30,663 nucleotides of DNA, from assembly GCA_035934555.1 (NCBI GenBank), contig DASYXT010000019.1:1-30663 (forward strand). Direction: 5' to 3'. The notes beneath the pieces were generated by a model, which did no database searches, had not been told where the DNA came from, and saw nothing but the letters and a program-made list of their open reading frames with translations. The stretch is from DASYXT01 sp035934555 (GTDB lineage Bacteria; Verrucomicrobiota; Verrucomicrobiia; Limisphaerales; UBA8199). Made by a program: the position numbers and the translations under genes. Shown here piece by piece: positions 6,143 through 16,929 of the stretch; position 1 is the stretch's first letter, and each line of letters begins with the position of its first letter.

Positions 6143-8374
6143 CTACCGGCTTTTCACCTCAATTTTGGAGGTTTGAACTTGCACGTCCGTCTTCTCCTCC
6201 CGTGTAAGATAGTACTTTTCTGTATATTCCAGCACCATGCGGTGGGTCGTGAACTGCGGAACGAGGGTGACCATCGCCCGGCGCACCCGTTGCAGCCACT
6301 TTCGCGGGATACCCTGGTCGTCGCGGTCAAAAAACAGCGGCACGACTTCCTTTGTCAGGACCGCGTACAGGTTGGCGCTATCGACGCGGTCCTGCTCCTC
6401 GACGGAGTCGGGGTGGGAGTCTTCGCCAATGGCAAAGCCGTTGGTGCCATCGTAGCCCTCGCGCCACCAGCCATCCATGATGCTCAGGTTAAGGCAGCCG
6501 TGGCAGCCGGCCTTCATGCCGCTGGTGCCCGAGGCTTCCAACGGCCGGCGCGGATTGTTCAGCCATACGTCGCAGCCGGAGACCATCTGGCGCGCGACAT
6601 GCATGTCATAATTCTCGAGGAAGATCAGGTGCCCTTGCAGGTCGCTGTACTTGCTCAGGTGAATGATATGCTGGATATAGCGTTTGCCATCGTCGTCCCG
6701 CGGGTGCGCTTTGCCGGCGAAGATGAACTGCACCGGCCGGGCGGGGTCGCGCGTCAGCTTCACTATATTTTCAAACTGCTGGAAAATGAGCGGCGCGCGT
6801 TTATAGGTGGCAAACCGCCGGCCAAACCCGATCGTCAAAGCATCCGGGTTAAGCAGTTGGTCGAACGCGATGAAGTCGCCTTGGGTCAGGCGTTGGCGTT
6901 GAATCAGCAACCGGCGTCGCGCAAACTCGATCAGCTCACGACGCAATTGGTAGCGTAACGCCCAAAGCTCCTCGTCCGATATAAACCCGGGATCGGCCAT
7001 GCGCTGCCAAAACTCCGGCGAATTAACTTGCTGGTCCCAGGCTGCTTCGGCCGTCTTGGAATTGATGGTGACAGAACTGACCGATTTCCCGGTGAGCTTT
7101 CGGCGCCAGAACCGGCGCACGGTCCCCTTCATCCAGCCCAAAAGGTGGATGCCGTTGGTGATATGGCCGATCGGCACCTGTGACACCGGTTTGTCCGGAT
7201 AAAGCGAGTGCCACATGTGCCGGCTGACGCGGCCGTGCAACTCGCTCACGGCATTGGCAGCTCGCGACAATTTCAGCGCCAGCACCGTCATGCAAAACGG
7301 CTCTTGCAGGTTCTGAGGATTCACCCGCCCCAGCTTCACAATTTCCGTGAACGGCACGGTCAACTGCGTCCGGAACCGGTGCATCACATAGTCCATCAAA
7401 TCCGGGCTGAACCGGTCATGTCCGGCTTCCACGGGCGTGTGGGTGGTGAAGATGCATTCGGCGCGCGTGGCCGCCAGAGCATCGGCGAAGGTTTGTCCGG
7501 CGGCCATTTTCTCGCGAATGAGTTCAAGCGTCAGAAATGCGGCATGCCCTTCGTTCATATGGAACACGGAGGGCGCGAAGCCCAACGCCCGCAGCAGCCG
7601 AACCCCGCCAATCCCCAGCAACACCTCCTGCATGATCCGCGTGGTGCTATCACCACCATAAACCCGGAGGGTCAAATCACGGAAATGTTGCTCGTTCTCG
7701 GGGCGGTTGGTGTCCAGCAGAAACACCGTCGCGCGGCCGACATTCACGCGGAAAGCCTGGAATGCCACCTGGTTGACCCCGATATCCACCTGGGCGACCA
7801 ACGGCTCGCCGCGCGCGTTGAGCACAGGTTCCATCGGCAGGTTCCGCGGGTTGAGCAGCGTGTAATACTCCGTCTGCCAATTGTTGCTATCAATCGCTTG
7901 CTGAAAGTACCCTTCCCGGTAGAAAAGACTGATGCCGACGAAGCCCAAGCCAAGGTCACTGGCGGATTTGGTGTGGTCCCCGGCCAGCATGCCGAGGCCG
8001 CCGGCGGCGATAGGCAACGTTTCGTGAAATCCGAACTCGGCTGAGAAGTAGGCGATGGGGCTGGCGCGCAGGCTCGGCGCATTCTGCTGTGCCCAGGTAT
8101 TCGGCAGCCGCAGATAATCCTCAAAAGCCCGCAGCACGTGCCGAACGTGGGTCGCAAAATCAGGGTTTTGCAGCCGCACCCGCAGTTCGTAGTCTGACAA
8201 CTCATTGAGAATCGCCACCGCGTTGTGATACAGGTTCTGCCAGCAGCGGGGCGATAATTCCTGAAAAATCTCCTGCGCTCCCTGGTCCCAGGTCCACCAA
8301 AGATTTCTCGCCAGCCGGTGCAAGCCGGCTGCTAATTCATCCAGTTCTGCGCTCGTCAGAGGTTTAGTTGCCAT
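6143..8374 (-). CDS. glgP: Alpha-glucan (glycogen/maltodextrin) phosphorylase, GT35, short type
   Basis: A cytoplasmic enzyme that removes glucose from alpha-1,4-glucans as glucose 1-phosphate, using pyridoxal phosphate. At 743 residues it belongs to the shorter alpha-glucan phosphorylase group rather than the roughly 800-850-residue animal/E. coli type. The N-terminal region has the WWTWD segment (26-30) of the domain often named DUF3417. Visible active-site segments are IAYFSAEFG (107-115), GGLGMLAGDH (125-134), NEGHAAF (274-280), GFGRRFATYKRA (516-527) and EASGTSGMK (613-621), where Lys621 is the expected PLP lysine. After it the usual N-G is H-G (His625), which is unusual. The ATG at 8374 is near the expected N-terminus; no clear ribosome binding site is seen. 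The gene stands alone, convergent with the PEP-CTERM genes. Confidence 0.93.
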   Translation of the reverse strand: MATKPLTSAELDELAAGLHRLARNLWWTWDQGAQEIFQELSPRCWQNLYHNAVAILNELSDYELRVRLQNPDFATHVRHVLRAFEDYLRLPNTWAQQNAPSLRASPIAYFSAEFGFHETLPIAAGGLGMLAGDHTKSASDLGLGFVGISLFYREGYFQQAIDSNNWQTEYYTLLNPRNLPMEPVLNARGEPLVAQVDIGVNQVAFQAFRVNVGRATVFLLDTNRPENEQHFRDLTLRVYGGDSTTRIMQEVLLGIGGVRLLRALGFAPSVFHMNEGHAAFLTLELIREKMAAGQTFADALAATRAECIFTTHTPVEAGHDRFSPDLMDYVMHRFRTQLTVPFTEIVKLGRVNPQNLQEPFCMTVLALKLSRAANAVSELHGRVSRHMWHSLYPDKPVSQVPIGHITNGIHLLGWMKGTVRRFWRRKLTGKSVSSVTINSKTAEAAWDQQVNSPEFWQRMADPGFISDEELWALRYQLRRELIEFARRRLLIQRQRLTQGDFIAFDQLLNPDALTIGFGRRFATYKRAPLIFQQFENIVKLTRDPARPVQFIFAGKAHPRDDDGKRYIQHIIHLSKYSDLQGHLIFLENYDMHVARQMVSGCDVWLNNPRRPLEASGTSGMKAGCHGCLNLSIMDGWWREGYDGTNGFAIGEDSHPDSVEEQDRVDSANLYAVLTKEVVPLFFDRDDQGIPRKWLQRVRRAMVTLVPQFTTHRMVLEYTEKYYLTREEKTDVQVQTSKIEVKSR

Positions 8375-8688
8375 AAATCATTTAACCGGCCCTAAGGTTC
8401 TCCCGTCGCCAAGTCGGCCAGACACCGTAATGACTCGCGATCGCCATCGCAAATGAAAATCGCCTGCGAGAATCGTCTCTCGACTCCGCGTGGAAAGGAG
8501 CGCGGACTTTAGCTTTAGTCAGACTTTAGTCCGCAGCAATTCTCAAACTGAGGATGGCCCGGATCATGCCGCCGTGCGCGTGAGCGTTCGGGCACGCCGC
8601 GGACTGGGTAGGTTTACTTTGCCAAGGAAGCATCTCGCCAGATCATCCATCCCCTGGAGCAGGAAATAGGGATTGGCTATGGAAACTT
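8375..8688. other. Gene-free stretch between glgP and the phosphoesterase gene
   Basis: 314 bases between two minus-strand genes. Apart from the palindromic repeat at 8497-8537, no coding frame, RNA gene or convincing promoter was seen. It must hold the 3' end of the phosphoesterase transcript and the upstream region of glgP. Confidence 0.6.
8497..8537. repeat. Palindromic intergenic repeat, family A
   Basis: Begins GGAGCGCGGACTTTAGCTTT and ends CTTTAGTCCGCAGCA, giving an imperfect inverted repeat (GCGGACTTTAG against CTTTAGTCCGC). The first 22 bases are shared with the repeat at 21973-22061, and a variant lies at 15128-15157. It resembles a REP-like dispersed element; no protein-coding capacity. 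Confidence 0.7.
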
Positions 8689-11433
8689 TCAATCATCATC
8701 CGGCTCCTGCTTTACGCTGACAGCCCAGGCCGGGTAAGGAACGCCTGGGCCTTTAACTGCTCGCCACAGGATATGATTGAACAGGTCCTCCGGGCATTGG
8801 TCCTCCCGGTCCAGCGGTAACTTCGCCGAAAGCAGCGCGTCTTTGCGCAACTGTGCGTTTTTGATGCTCTTTGGATGTGGATTCATTTCATCCAACGCGA
8901 CCTGATTCCTGGCCGCGTCGAAGGGAGTAAAGTCGGGTGCGTTGGTAAAGCAATCGAACATCGGTGTGGCCGTCGCGTCGAGTTGATTCATCGGCGGCAG
9001 CCCCAAAATCAATTCCGTCGTGCGAAGCAGGCTGGTATGGTTGTATTGCGTGTGGACAACCGCGTGGCGTTTGCTGTACGGGCTGGCGACGTATGCCGTC
9101 GTGCGATAGCCGCTCACATGATCCCAGCCATCCTGCGGATCGTCTTCGATGGAGAAGATACAGGTGTCCTTCCAAAACGGGGAATGGCTCACCGCATCCA
9201 CAATCCGGCCGAATGCCAGGTCGTTATCCGCTACCTGCGCCTCCGGTGTCGGGGCCCCGAATTGCGTGCCGCTGGTGTGATCGTTGGGCAGCCAGACGAT
9301 CAGCAGGTTCGGCATGCTGCCCGCCGTCTCATATTTCTTGAGCTGCTCAATAAATAGCCCAGCGCGGACTACATCCGGCACCCGCAGATCAAAGGCGGGA
9401 TAATTGGAAACCACGCACGGCCGCAAGGCCTCCAGGCCCGCTTCCGCGGAGTAAGCGATGGCATTGGAACCGCCAATGAAATCCCGGTACATTTGCGTCC
9501 AATTGGCGACTGGCTTGCCGGAGTTCTTCCAGACCGCTCGCGGGTTGGTAAATTCGCCGAAGTCGGCGACGGTCCTGCTGTGTTCCAAAGCGTCATTCCA
9601 GATAAACCCGGCCGGCGAATACGCCAGTGAATCGTAGCCATGGGCGTCGGAGCCGCCGCCCGGATAACTGCGCGGCCAGGTGTTGAAAGACCGCTCGATG
9701 TAATCGGTCGCGATCCCGCTATCGGCCCATTGATGGCCGTCGGCGCTCATGATGCCGGAGCAATACGTGTTGTCCAACAGCGTGAATTCGCGAACGACTT
9801 TGTGCTGGTTGGGTGTGACGCGCTCGCCGAAGACGCACAGATCCGCATCACCATTACCTTCGGACATATCGCCCATGACCTGGTCGTAACTGCGATTCTC
9901 CTTAATGAAGTAGATAACGTGGTGGAACACGCTGGGCTCACCCACGCGTTCCGGAACCGGCACGGGTGCGCGGTCCGAGCGGGCTGGGAGTTTGGCCTGC
10001 TCCAGCAAGGGATAGCGCAGGTTTGCCAGCGCGGTCCTGGTCAACGCCTCCAGGGCGGCAGATGAAGGGACTGGCACCAGCGACAAAGAGCCGAACCATT
10101 GCTTGGAATTGAACCCAGTCCCGCTCCCTTTCCTGTTTCCAGCCTTCTGCTTTTGGGCGGGGAGGTGCGTCAGGTTGGCAACATCGATCCGCCGACGCGA
10201 GGCGTCGTAAACGATGCCGCCGGGAAACCAACCGACCGGGATCAGGCCCACCAGCCTCGTGCCGCCCGGTTGATAATGGAACCTGGGGAATAGCCCCAGC
10301 ACCTTTGACTTGGTTTTGAATTGAAACACGGCGACCGCATTCTGCGAAGCGTTACAGGCAAACAGCATTGTCCCGGAGCTGTCGAATGCCAATGCATCCG
10401 GTTGCGCTCCGAACGGATCGCCCGGTTGTTGGCGCGCGCTGACGGTCTCAACGAGCCGGTTTTGTCGCGTATCGATGATGCTGATCGTGTCGTCCCCGGC
10501 GTTGGCGCAGGCCACGTACTTCCCATCAGGTGAAAGCGCCAGTGCGCTGGCATGACGACCTGTCAGAATCTCCAAATTGGAACCGGCAGGTTGCGGCGTG
10601 CTGGCGAGGTTAATCACGGAAACCGAGCCTTCGCTGGCGACCGAGCGGTGGTCCACACGCACAGTCCCGTTGCGGCCAATGGGGCCGACCGCATTGTCCG
10701 GCGCGGGCCGGCGTCCGCCCCAGTTGCTCACGTACGCTGTGTTACCCACAACCACCACCTCAAACGGCGCCACCCCGACGTCCCAGGCTCGCAACCTCTG
10801 CCCGGTCGCGGTGTCCAGCTCCAGGAGACGGTTTGAAACGTTCAGGCAAACATAAAGGCGCTTGCCGTCGCGCGAAACCGCCAGGCCGGTGGGGATGTCC
10901 ATTTTGCGATCCGGCTTGTTCACCGCTGGCAGCGGAATCGCAAACAGCGGCGATACCTTCCGGTCGGCTCCGACGCCGAACACCTTGAGGTCGCCGTTGA
11001 CGTTCGAGAGGTAAATGCGCGTTTCCTTCGGTGAAAACGCAATCCCGGTAAAGCTCAACTTGTCCTTCACGTTGGCGTTCAGGACCAGCTCCGACCCAGC
11101 CATCGCGCTCAAATTGTTCGTAGCATTCGGGAACTCAATTTCCTGCAGGATGCGCCCGCTGTTCGGGTCAACCACGATTAGCTTGTGCGTCATTCCTGCC
11201 GTAACGAGGAGCCGGCCATCCGGGCTCAAGGCGAGCGCATTGGGGCGTACGCCGGGAAGCTCCACCAACACTCCAGCAGGCGTGAGGCGTTGGTTGTCTG
11301 GCGTTTCAAAACCACCTGCCGTCCGGCCGACGATTTCCGTCGTGGAATAAAAGTTAGCCGGCGACTCTTTGGCCGTTGCCGGCTGCCAAACGATGAGGAG
11401 CAGGAGAACATGGACAAGAACTGCGCGTTTCAT
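8689..11433 (-). CDS. Secreted YVTN-type beta-propeller with C-terminal phosphoesterase domain
   Basis: A 914-residue exported protein. A signal peptide starts MKRAVLVHVLLLLIV and ends near ATA. Residues about 50-430 hold repeated LALSPDG, IAFSP, LAVSRDG and ALAFDSSG strands typical of YVTN/lactonase-like propellers. Residues about 500-860 match the phosphoesterase family that includes phospholipase C and acid phosphatases (PF04185): FIKENRSYDQVMG with E512-N513, SADGHQW near 563-569, PNDHT near 716-720, and the acidic metal-binding segment EDDPQDGWDHV near 763-773. The family hydrolyses phosphate esters in the periplasm or outside; the substrate is unknown. The propeller may bind a partner or present the substrate. 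The start at 11433 is chosen because the signal peptide begins there, though the frame is open for 9 more codons. No partner gene is adjacent. Confidence 0.9.
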   Translation of the reverse strand: MKRAVLVHVLLLLIVWQPATAKESPANFYSTTEIVGRTAGGFETPDNQRLTPAGVLVELPGVRPNALALSPDGRLLVTAGMTHKLIVVDPNSGRILQEIEFPNATNNLSAMAGSELVLNANVKDKLSFTGIAFSPKETRIYLSNVNGDLKVFGVGADRKVSPLFAIPLPAVNKPDRKMDIPTGLAVSRDGKRLYVCLNVSNRLLELDTATGQRLRAWDVGVAPFEVVVVGNTAYVSNWGGRRPAPDNAVGPIGRNGTVRVDHRSVASEGSVSVINLASTPQPAGSNLEILTGRHASALALSPDGKYVACANAGDDTISIIDTRQNRLVETVSARQQPGDPFGAQPDALAFDSSGTMLFACNASQNAVAVFQFKTKSKVLGLFPRFHYQPGGTRLVGLIPVGWFPGGIVYDASRRRIDVANLTHLPAQKQKAGNRKGSGTGFNSKQWFGSLSLVPVPSSAALEALTRTALANLRYPLLEQAKLPARSDRAPVPVPERVGEPSVFHHVIYFIKENRSYDQVMGDMSEGNGDADLCVFGERVTPNQHKVVREFTLLDNTYCSGIMSADGHQWADSGIATDYIERSFNTWPRSYPGGGSDAHGYDSLAYSPAGFIWNDALEHSRTVADFGEFTNPRAVWKNSGKPVANWTQMYRDFIGGSNAIAYSAEAGLEALRPCVVSNYPAFDLRVPDVVRAGLFIEQLKKYETAGSMPNLLIVWLPNDHTSGTQFGAPTPEAQVADNDLAFGRIVDAVSHSPFWKDTCIFSIEDDPQDGWDHVSGYRTTAYVASPYSKRHAVVHTQYNHTSLLRTTELILGLPPMNQLDATATPMFDCFTNAPDFTPFDAARNQVALDEMNPHPKSIKNAQLRKDALLSAKLPLDREDQCPEDLFNHILWRAVKGPGVPYPAWAVSVKQEPDDD

Positions 11434-11873
11434 GGACAGAGAAGACGTTGGCACGAGCACCGCCGATTGCGAAAGGCGTCGGAACCGCGACCGTGCAAAG
11501 GTGTCGTTTTCATGGCAAATAGTTCGCTACGGCTCTCAGAGCCGCAGGAGTTGTCAGCACTGAAAACGGTTCAGGCGGTTTTCCCCGCAAGGACGGCGAA
11601 CTCCATCACCAGCGAAATTATGAAGGCTATTCAGTGGCCGGTCAACCCGCTGCTTAGGATTATCAGAAGTTCACGATCCTGGGCTCCATTGCTACGGCGA
11701 TAAACGCGCTTTCCTCACGACTGGGCTTTGGGTTAGAGCGCTTTAGAGTGCGGAGGCGGTTGACGCGTTGAGCGTTGCAACAGTGCGAAATAGTTGTTGC
11801 AAGCCAGTTTCCGTTTGTTATATTCCGCGTTCCTTTGCCTGTCCGGGCGGGGAGCAACGATTTTTATTACGCA
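11434..11873. other. Gene-free divergent stretch upstream of rpsL
   Basis: 440 bases between the divergent phosphoesterase and rpsL genes. It contains a short perfect palindrome CGGCTCTCAGAGCCG (11530-11544) and the rpsL promoter candidate at 11797-11824. Several short frames cross it, but none has a ribosome binding site or recognisable product, so none is called. Confidence 0.55.
11797..11824 (+). promoter_or_regulatory. Promoter candidate for rpsL-rpsG
   Basis: TTGCAA (11797-11802), a 16-base spacer, then TATATT (11819-11824) fit a sigma-70 type promoter. Transcription would start near 11831, leaving a leader of about 43 bases before the rpsL ATG. Confidence 0.5.
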
Positions 11874-12299
11874 ATGCCGACAATCAATCAACTGGTGCGC
11901 AAAGGGCGCAGCAAACTGAAGCACAAATCCAAGTCGCCAGCTTTGGAGAACTCTCCCTTCCGGCGCGGCGTGTGCATTCAGGTGATGACCCGCACACCCA
12001 AGAAGCCCAATTCCGCAATGCGGAAAGTGGCCAAGGTGCGGCTGACCAACGGGTATGAAGTCATCGCGTATATTCCTGACGAAGGCCACAACCTGCAGGA
12101 GCACTCGATTGTGCTGGTCCGCGGCGGGCGCGTGAAGGATTTGCCCGGTGTGCGCTATCATATTGTCCGCGGCACATTAGACGCGGCGGGCGTCGAAAAG
12201 CGGCGGGTGAGCCGGTCCAAGTACGGCGTCAAGCGGCCCAAGGCAGGCGCCAAACCGGCGGCGGCGGCGGCGCCGGCCGCGGCTGCACCGGCGGCCTAA
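11874..12299 (+). CDS. rpsL: Small ribosomal subunit protein uS12
   Basis: Decoding-centre protein of the 30S subunit. Strong match along the family: PTINQLVRKGR at the start, TPKKPNSAMRKVAKV (41-55), GHNLQEHSIVLVRGGRVKDL (71-90) and SKYGVKRPK at 115-123. The lysines at the usual streptomycin-resistance positions (TPKK and RVKD segments) are the wild-type residues, and Asp89, the usual beta-methylthiolation site, is present. At 141 residues it is longer than the 124 of E. coli because of a C-terminal tail of 17 residues made almost only of Ala and Pro after the first few. The start at 11874 is fixed by family alignment; no good ribosome binding site is visible. First gene of the str-type operon, followed 50 bases later by rpsG. 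Confidence 0.97.
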   Translation: MPTINQLVRKGRSKLKHKSKSPALENSPFRRGVCIQVMTRTPKKPNSAMRKVAKVRLTNGYEVIAYIPDEGHNLQEHSIVLVRGGRVKDLPGVRYHIVRGTLDAAGVEKRRVSRSKYGVKRPKAGAKPAAAAAPAAAAPAA

Positions 12300-12349
12300 G
12301 ACCTTGGAAACTTAAGTGCGGGCAATAACGATTTAAATTCAAGCAACAC

Positions 12350-12823
12350 ATGTCACGACGTCGGCAAGCAGTTAAACGGCCTATCAGCAAAGACGCGAAA
12401 TTCAACAGCACGCTGGTTTCGCGGCTGGTCAACACCGTCATGGTGTCCGGCAAGAAGTCCGTCGCCCAGCGCATCGTCTATGGTGCCTTCGACCAGATCG
12501 CCGAGAAAAACCCCGCCACCAACCCGCTGGATATCCTGCAGCGCGCGGTCGATAACGCCAAACCGCGGCTGGAAGTCAAAGCGCGTCGCGTCGGCGGCGC
12601 CACCTACCAGGTCCCGTTGGAAGTGCCGGCCGACCGCCAGTTTGCCCTGGCGCTGCGGTGGCTGGTGGATTTTGCCGACGGGCGCAAGGGGATTCCGATG
12701 AAGGAAGCCCTCGCGGCCGAAATCATGGAAGCGTACCAGGGCCAGGGCAACGCCATTCGCAAACGGGACGAAGTCCACAAAATGGCCCAGGCCAACAAGG
12801 CATTTGCACATTTTCGTTGGTAG
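12350..12823 (+). CDS. rpsG: Small ribosomal subunit protein uS7
   Basis: Primary 16S rRNA-binding protein that nucleates the head of the 30S subunit. The 157 residues match the usual length. MSRRRQAVKRP at the start, the GKKSVAQRIVYGAF segment (34-47), NPLDILQRAVDNAKPRLEVKARRVGGATYQVP-type core (58-89, read in parts), and the C-terminal KMAQANKAFAHFRW are all standard. Second gene of the str-type operon. A terminator-like hairpin follows 17 bases after its stop, before fusA. Confidence 0.97.
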   Translation: MSRRRQAVKRPISKDAKFNSTLVSRLVNTVMVSGKKSVAQRIVYGAFDQIAEKNPATNPLDILQRAVDNAKPRLEVKARRVGGATYQVPLEVPADRQFALALRWLVDFADGRKGIPMKEALAAEIMEAYQGQGNAIRKRDEVHKMAQANKAFAHFRW

Positions 12824-12840
12824 GATAATTTAGTCAGAGT

Positions 12841-12876
12841 ACGCCCCGACGGCCGAAAGTTCGCGGGGCGTTTTTG
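12841..12876 (+). terminator. Terminator-like hairpin between rpsG and fusA
   Basis: Stem ACGCCCCG (12841-12848) pairs with CGGGGCGT (12864-12871), with a 15-base loop, followed by a run of T to 12875. It lies between genes normally cotranscribed, so it may act as a partial terminator or attenuator. Confidence 0.65.
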
Positions 12877-12916
12877 TTCCCTGGGAATGGGATGACAATT
12901 TAATTGGAAGAATTAC

Positions 12917-15111
<2,195 letters not shown>

Positions 15112-15115
<4 letters not shown>

Positions 15116-15930
15116 GGCCGGCTCGAAGAGCGCGGACCTTTGTGGAGTTTAGTCCCCAGGACGGGCACGAGCCGTCTCCGGTGCCGCACCTGGTTGACGA
15201 CGCCCACCGTTAAGGCAATCCCGCCGAATAATGCCAACGCCACATTCACTGGCTCCGGCACAGGTTGCACGCCGAACGTGTTGAAATAGTCGAACGTTAA
15301 CGTCCCAAAATTCCCGGTGTAGGTGAGGGTCTCGAAACTCTCCCGAGTGCGCGCGCCGAGCAGCGAGGTGTAGGAAGATTGGAACCGCAGAGAATGGGCG
15401 GCATCCCCGCTGATACCCAGGTCGCTCCAATAAATATTGAACTGGCACAGCGCCGGATTATCCCCGGGGGAAAAGCTTCGCAGGAATTCGAGGCTGCCAT
15501 CACCACCCGCATTCAACCTATAGAGACCACTGACGGCGGTCGGCGCCAGCACAATTGCGTAGTCGGCTTCGAACCCTGGCGCAAAGCGCAGTAACGAATG
15601 CGCTGTCTGTCCAGGGGTGGTGCCCGAAATGGCCCGGCGCTGCCCATCCGCTGCGTCCAAAATATTCTCCGTGGTCGCAAAACCGCCGGCCTGCGAATCG
15701 ACGTACAACACCAGGGCCTCAGGAAAACCACCATTGACAACGTAACCAGGGGCGAACGTCACCGAAAGCGCACTGCCTCCGCTATCCGACAAGGTCATTT
15801 GCCCGTTTCCAACAATATAGCCGCTGCCGTTCCCATAGTAAGTGTCGGTGTAAACGGCCGCCTGAGCCTGCAGCCCCCACCCGACGACGCCCAGCACCAC
15901 CAGCCCCAGAGATATCCTCGTGGTTTTCAT
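15112..15930 (-). CDS. PEP-CTERM exported protein with an added C-terminal tail
   Basis: A 272-residue predicted exported protein. The signal peptide begins MKTTRISLGLVVLG and ends near AQA. The body is Gly/Ser/Thr-rich with no enzyme motifs I recognise. Near the end comes a sorting signal: PVPEP, a hydrophobic helix (VALALFGGIALTVGVV) and a basic cluster (RHRRR). Unlike a standard PEP-CTERM protein it does not end there, but runs on for about 20 residues (LVPVLGTKLHKGPRSSSRP). That tail is read through a repeat of family A, and its TAA overlaps the fusA TAA in TTAA. The start at 15930 is chosen because the signal peptide starts there and a promoter candidate lies 36 bases upstream; the frame is open 15 codons further. 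Function unknown. Confidence 0.82.
15128..15157. repeat. Variant family A repeat inside the 3' end of a PEP-CTERM gene
   Basis: GAGCGCGGAC, then CTTTGTGGAG, then TTTAGTCC: the outer parts match the family A copies at 8497 and 21973. Read on the minus strand it encodes the GTKLHKGPRSS part of the tail of the gene at 15112-15930. Confidence 0.55.
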
Positions 15931-15965
15931 AGTTGCTAATCGGTTCGCGATTCCCGTTAGCAATG

Positions 15966-15994
15966 CTTTTATCAAAACGTCTTGACTATTGCAA
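15966..15994 (-). promoter_or_regulatory. Promoter candidate for the PEP-CTERM gene at 15930
   Basis: On the minus strand TTGCAA (15994-15989), a 17-base spacer, then TAAAAG (15971-15966) fit a sigma-70 type promoter. The start of transcription would fall about 28 bases before the ATG at 15930. Confidence 0.45.
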
Positions 15995-16045
15995 CAGTTT
16001 TTTGCAAAAAAACTTTGCCCCTTGACACCCGGCCTTCAACACGTT

Positions 16046-16055
16046 AGGAGGGGAG
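16046..16055 (+). promoter_or_regulatory. Ribosome binding site deciding a GTG start
   Basis: AGGAGGGGAG lies 5 bases before GTG at 16061, which is in frame with the barrel gene. The first ATG, at 16100, has no such site. This favours the GTG. Confidence 0.6.
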
Positions 16056-16060
16056 CCAAG

Positions 16061-16864
16061 GTGAAACCACCAGGAACTGCAAAAAAGGCAATTAAACTTA
16101 TGAATTCGAGAATTCGGACTTTGATCACCTGCCTCGCGGCGAGTGGAGCCGTGTTGTGCATCGCCAGCGCGCAGGACCAGGACAACGGCCCTGCCCCCCA
16201 GTACTATGCGCCCGGACAACCCCAATACTATGGCACTTCGCAGGACCAACAGAACGGTCCCTATGTGAAAGCCGATCTGGGTGGCGAATGGATGCAGGAC
16301 GTGAAAATCCGCGATTTCTTCGGCGTGCCCCTGTTTCCCGATAGCAAACTGCATCTTGACCCCGGCGTCCGCGCCGGAATATCCGGCGGGTACCAATTCT
16401 GCCAGTACTTCGCGCTCGATGGTGAAATTGGCTATTACGGCAATAGAATCAGCTCGGTGACTGCGCAGACCTACCTGCACGATTCCTATTACGAGCAGGT
16501 GCCGTTCATGGTCAACGCCAAGTTGCAATATCCAAACGCCTCGCCCTTCACCCCCTATATTGGCGCGGGTGCCGGCTTTTCGGTAAGCATCCTCGACATC
16601 GGGCATTTGGGGATCATGGACACCACGGGAGCACAAACCTCCATACATGGCAGCGATTCGGACGCGGTGTTCGCATGGCAGGCGATGGCCGGCTTGCGCT
16701 ACCGGCTTAACGACCGCATGGGATTAGCCGTCGAGTACCACTTTTTATGGGCCGACAGCCCCTCCTGGCACGCCGATTATGTCTATAACACACCTAGCGA
16801 CCGCATCAGCCTTGGCCAAACACGTGCACACGCGTTCAGCATCGCGTTTGATTTTCACTTCTAA
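16061..16864 (+). CDS. OmpA-like outer-membrane beta-barrel protein
   Basis: A 267-residue predicted outer-membrane protein. A signal peptide with a long basic N-terminal part (MKPPGTAKKAIKLMNSRIR) and a hydrophobic core ends near ASA-Q. A short Gln/Pro/Tyr-rich linker follows. The remainder shows alternating amphipathic strands separated by Gly-rich turns (GPYVKADLGG, AGISGGYQF, FTPYIGAGAGFS, AMAGLRYRLNDRMGLAVEYHF) and ends in aromatic Phe, as for beta-barrels handled by the BAM machinery. No peptidoglycan-binding OmpA C-domain is present. The closest fold is the small porin-like/OmpW-OmpX type barrel (PF13505-like). The start is GTG at 16061 because of its strong ribosome binding site; ATG at 16100 would give 254 residues. 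Divergent from the PEP-CTERM gene. Substrate or role unknown. Confidence 0.85.
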   Translation: MKPPGTAKKAIKLMNSRIRTLITCLAASGAVLCIASAQDQDNGPAPQYYAPGQPQYYGTSQDQQNGPYVKADLGGEWMQDVKIRDFFGVPLFPDSKLHLDPGVRAGISGGYQFCQYFALDGEIGYYGNRISSVTAQTYLHDSYYEQVPFMVNAKLQYPNASPFTPYIGAGAGFSVSILDIGHLGIMDTTGAQTSIHGSDSDAVFAWQAMAGLRYRLNDRMGLAVEYHFLWADSPSWHADYVYNTPSDRISLGQTRAHAFSIAFDFHF

Positions 16865-16886
16865 ACCGGACCAAGGGAAACTACAG

Positions 16887-16929
16887 AGCGGAGACCGCGT
16901 CTTAGGCCGGTCCTCCGCTTAATTATTTT
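16887..16929. terminator. Hairpin between convergent genes
   Basis: AGCGGAGACC (16887-16896) pairs with GGTCCTCCGCT (16909-16919) with one bulged base, followed by an AT-rich TAATTATTTT. It probably ends transcripts of the barrel gene and perhaps of the convergent cobA-hemD gene, whose stop it adjoins. Confidence 0.5.

Noticed and set aside
16022..16050. TTGACA at 16022 as a promoter -35 element for the barrel gene
   Set aside because: No acceptable -10 hexamer lies 16-18 bases downstream; the sequence there is GC-rich and merges with the ribosome binding site.
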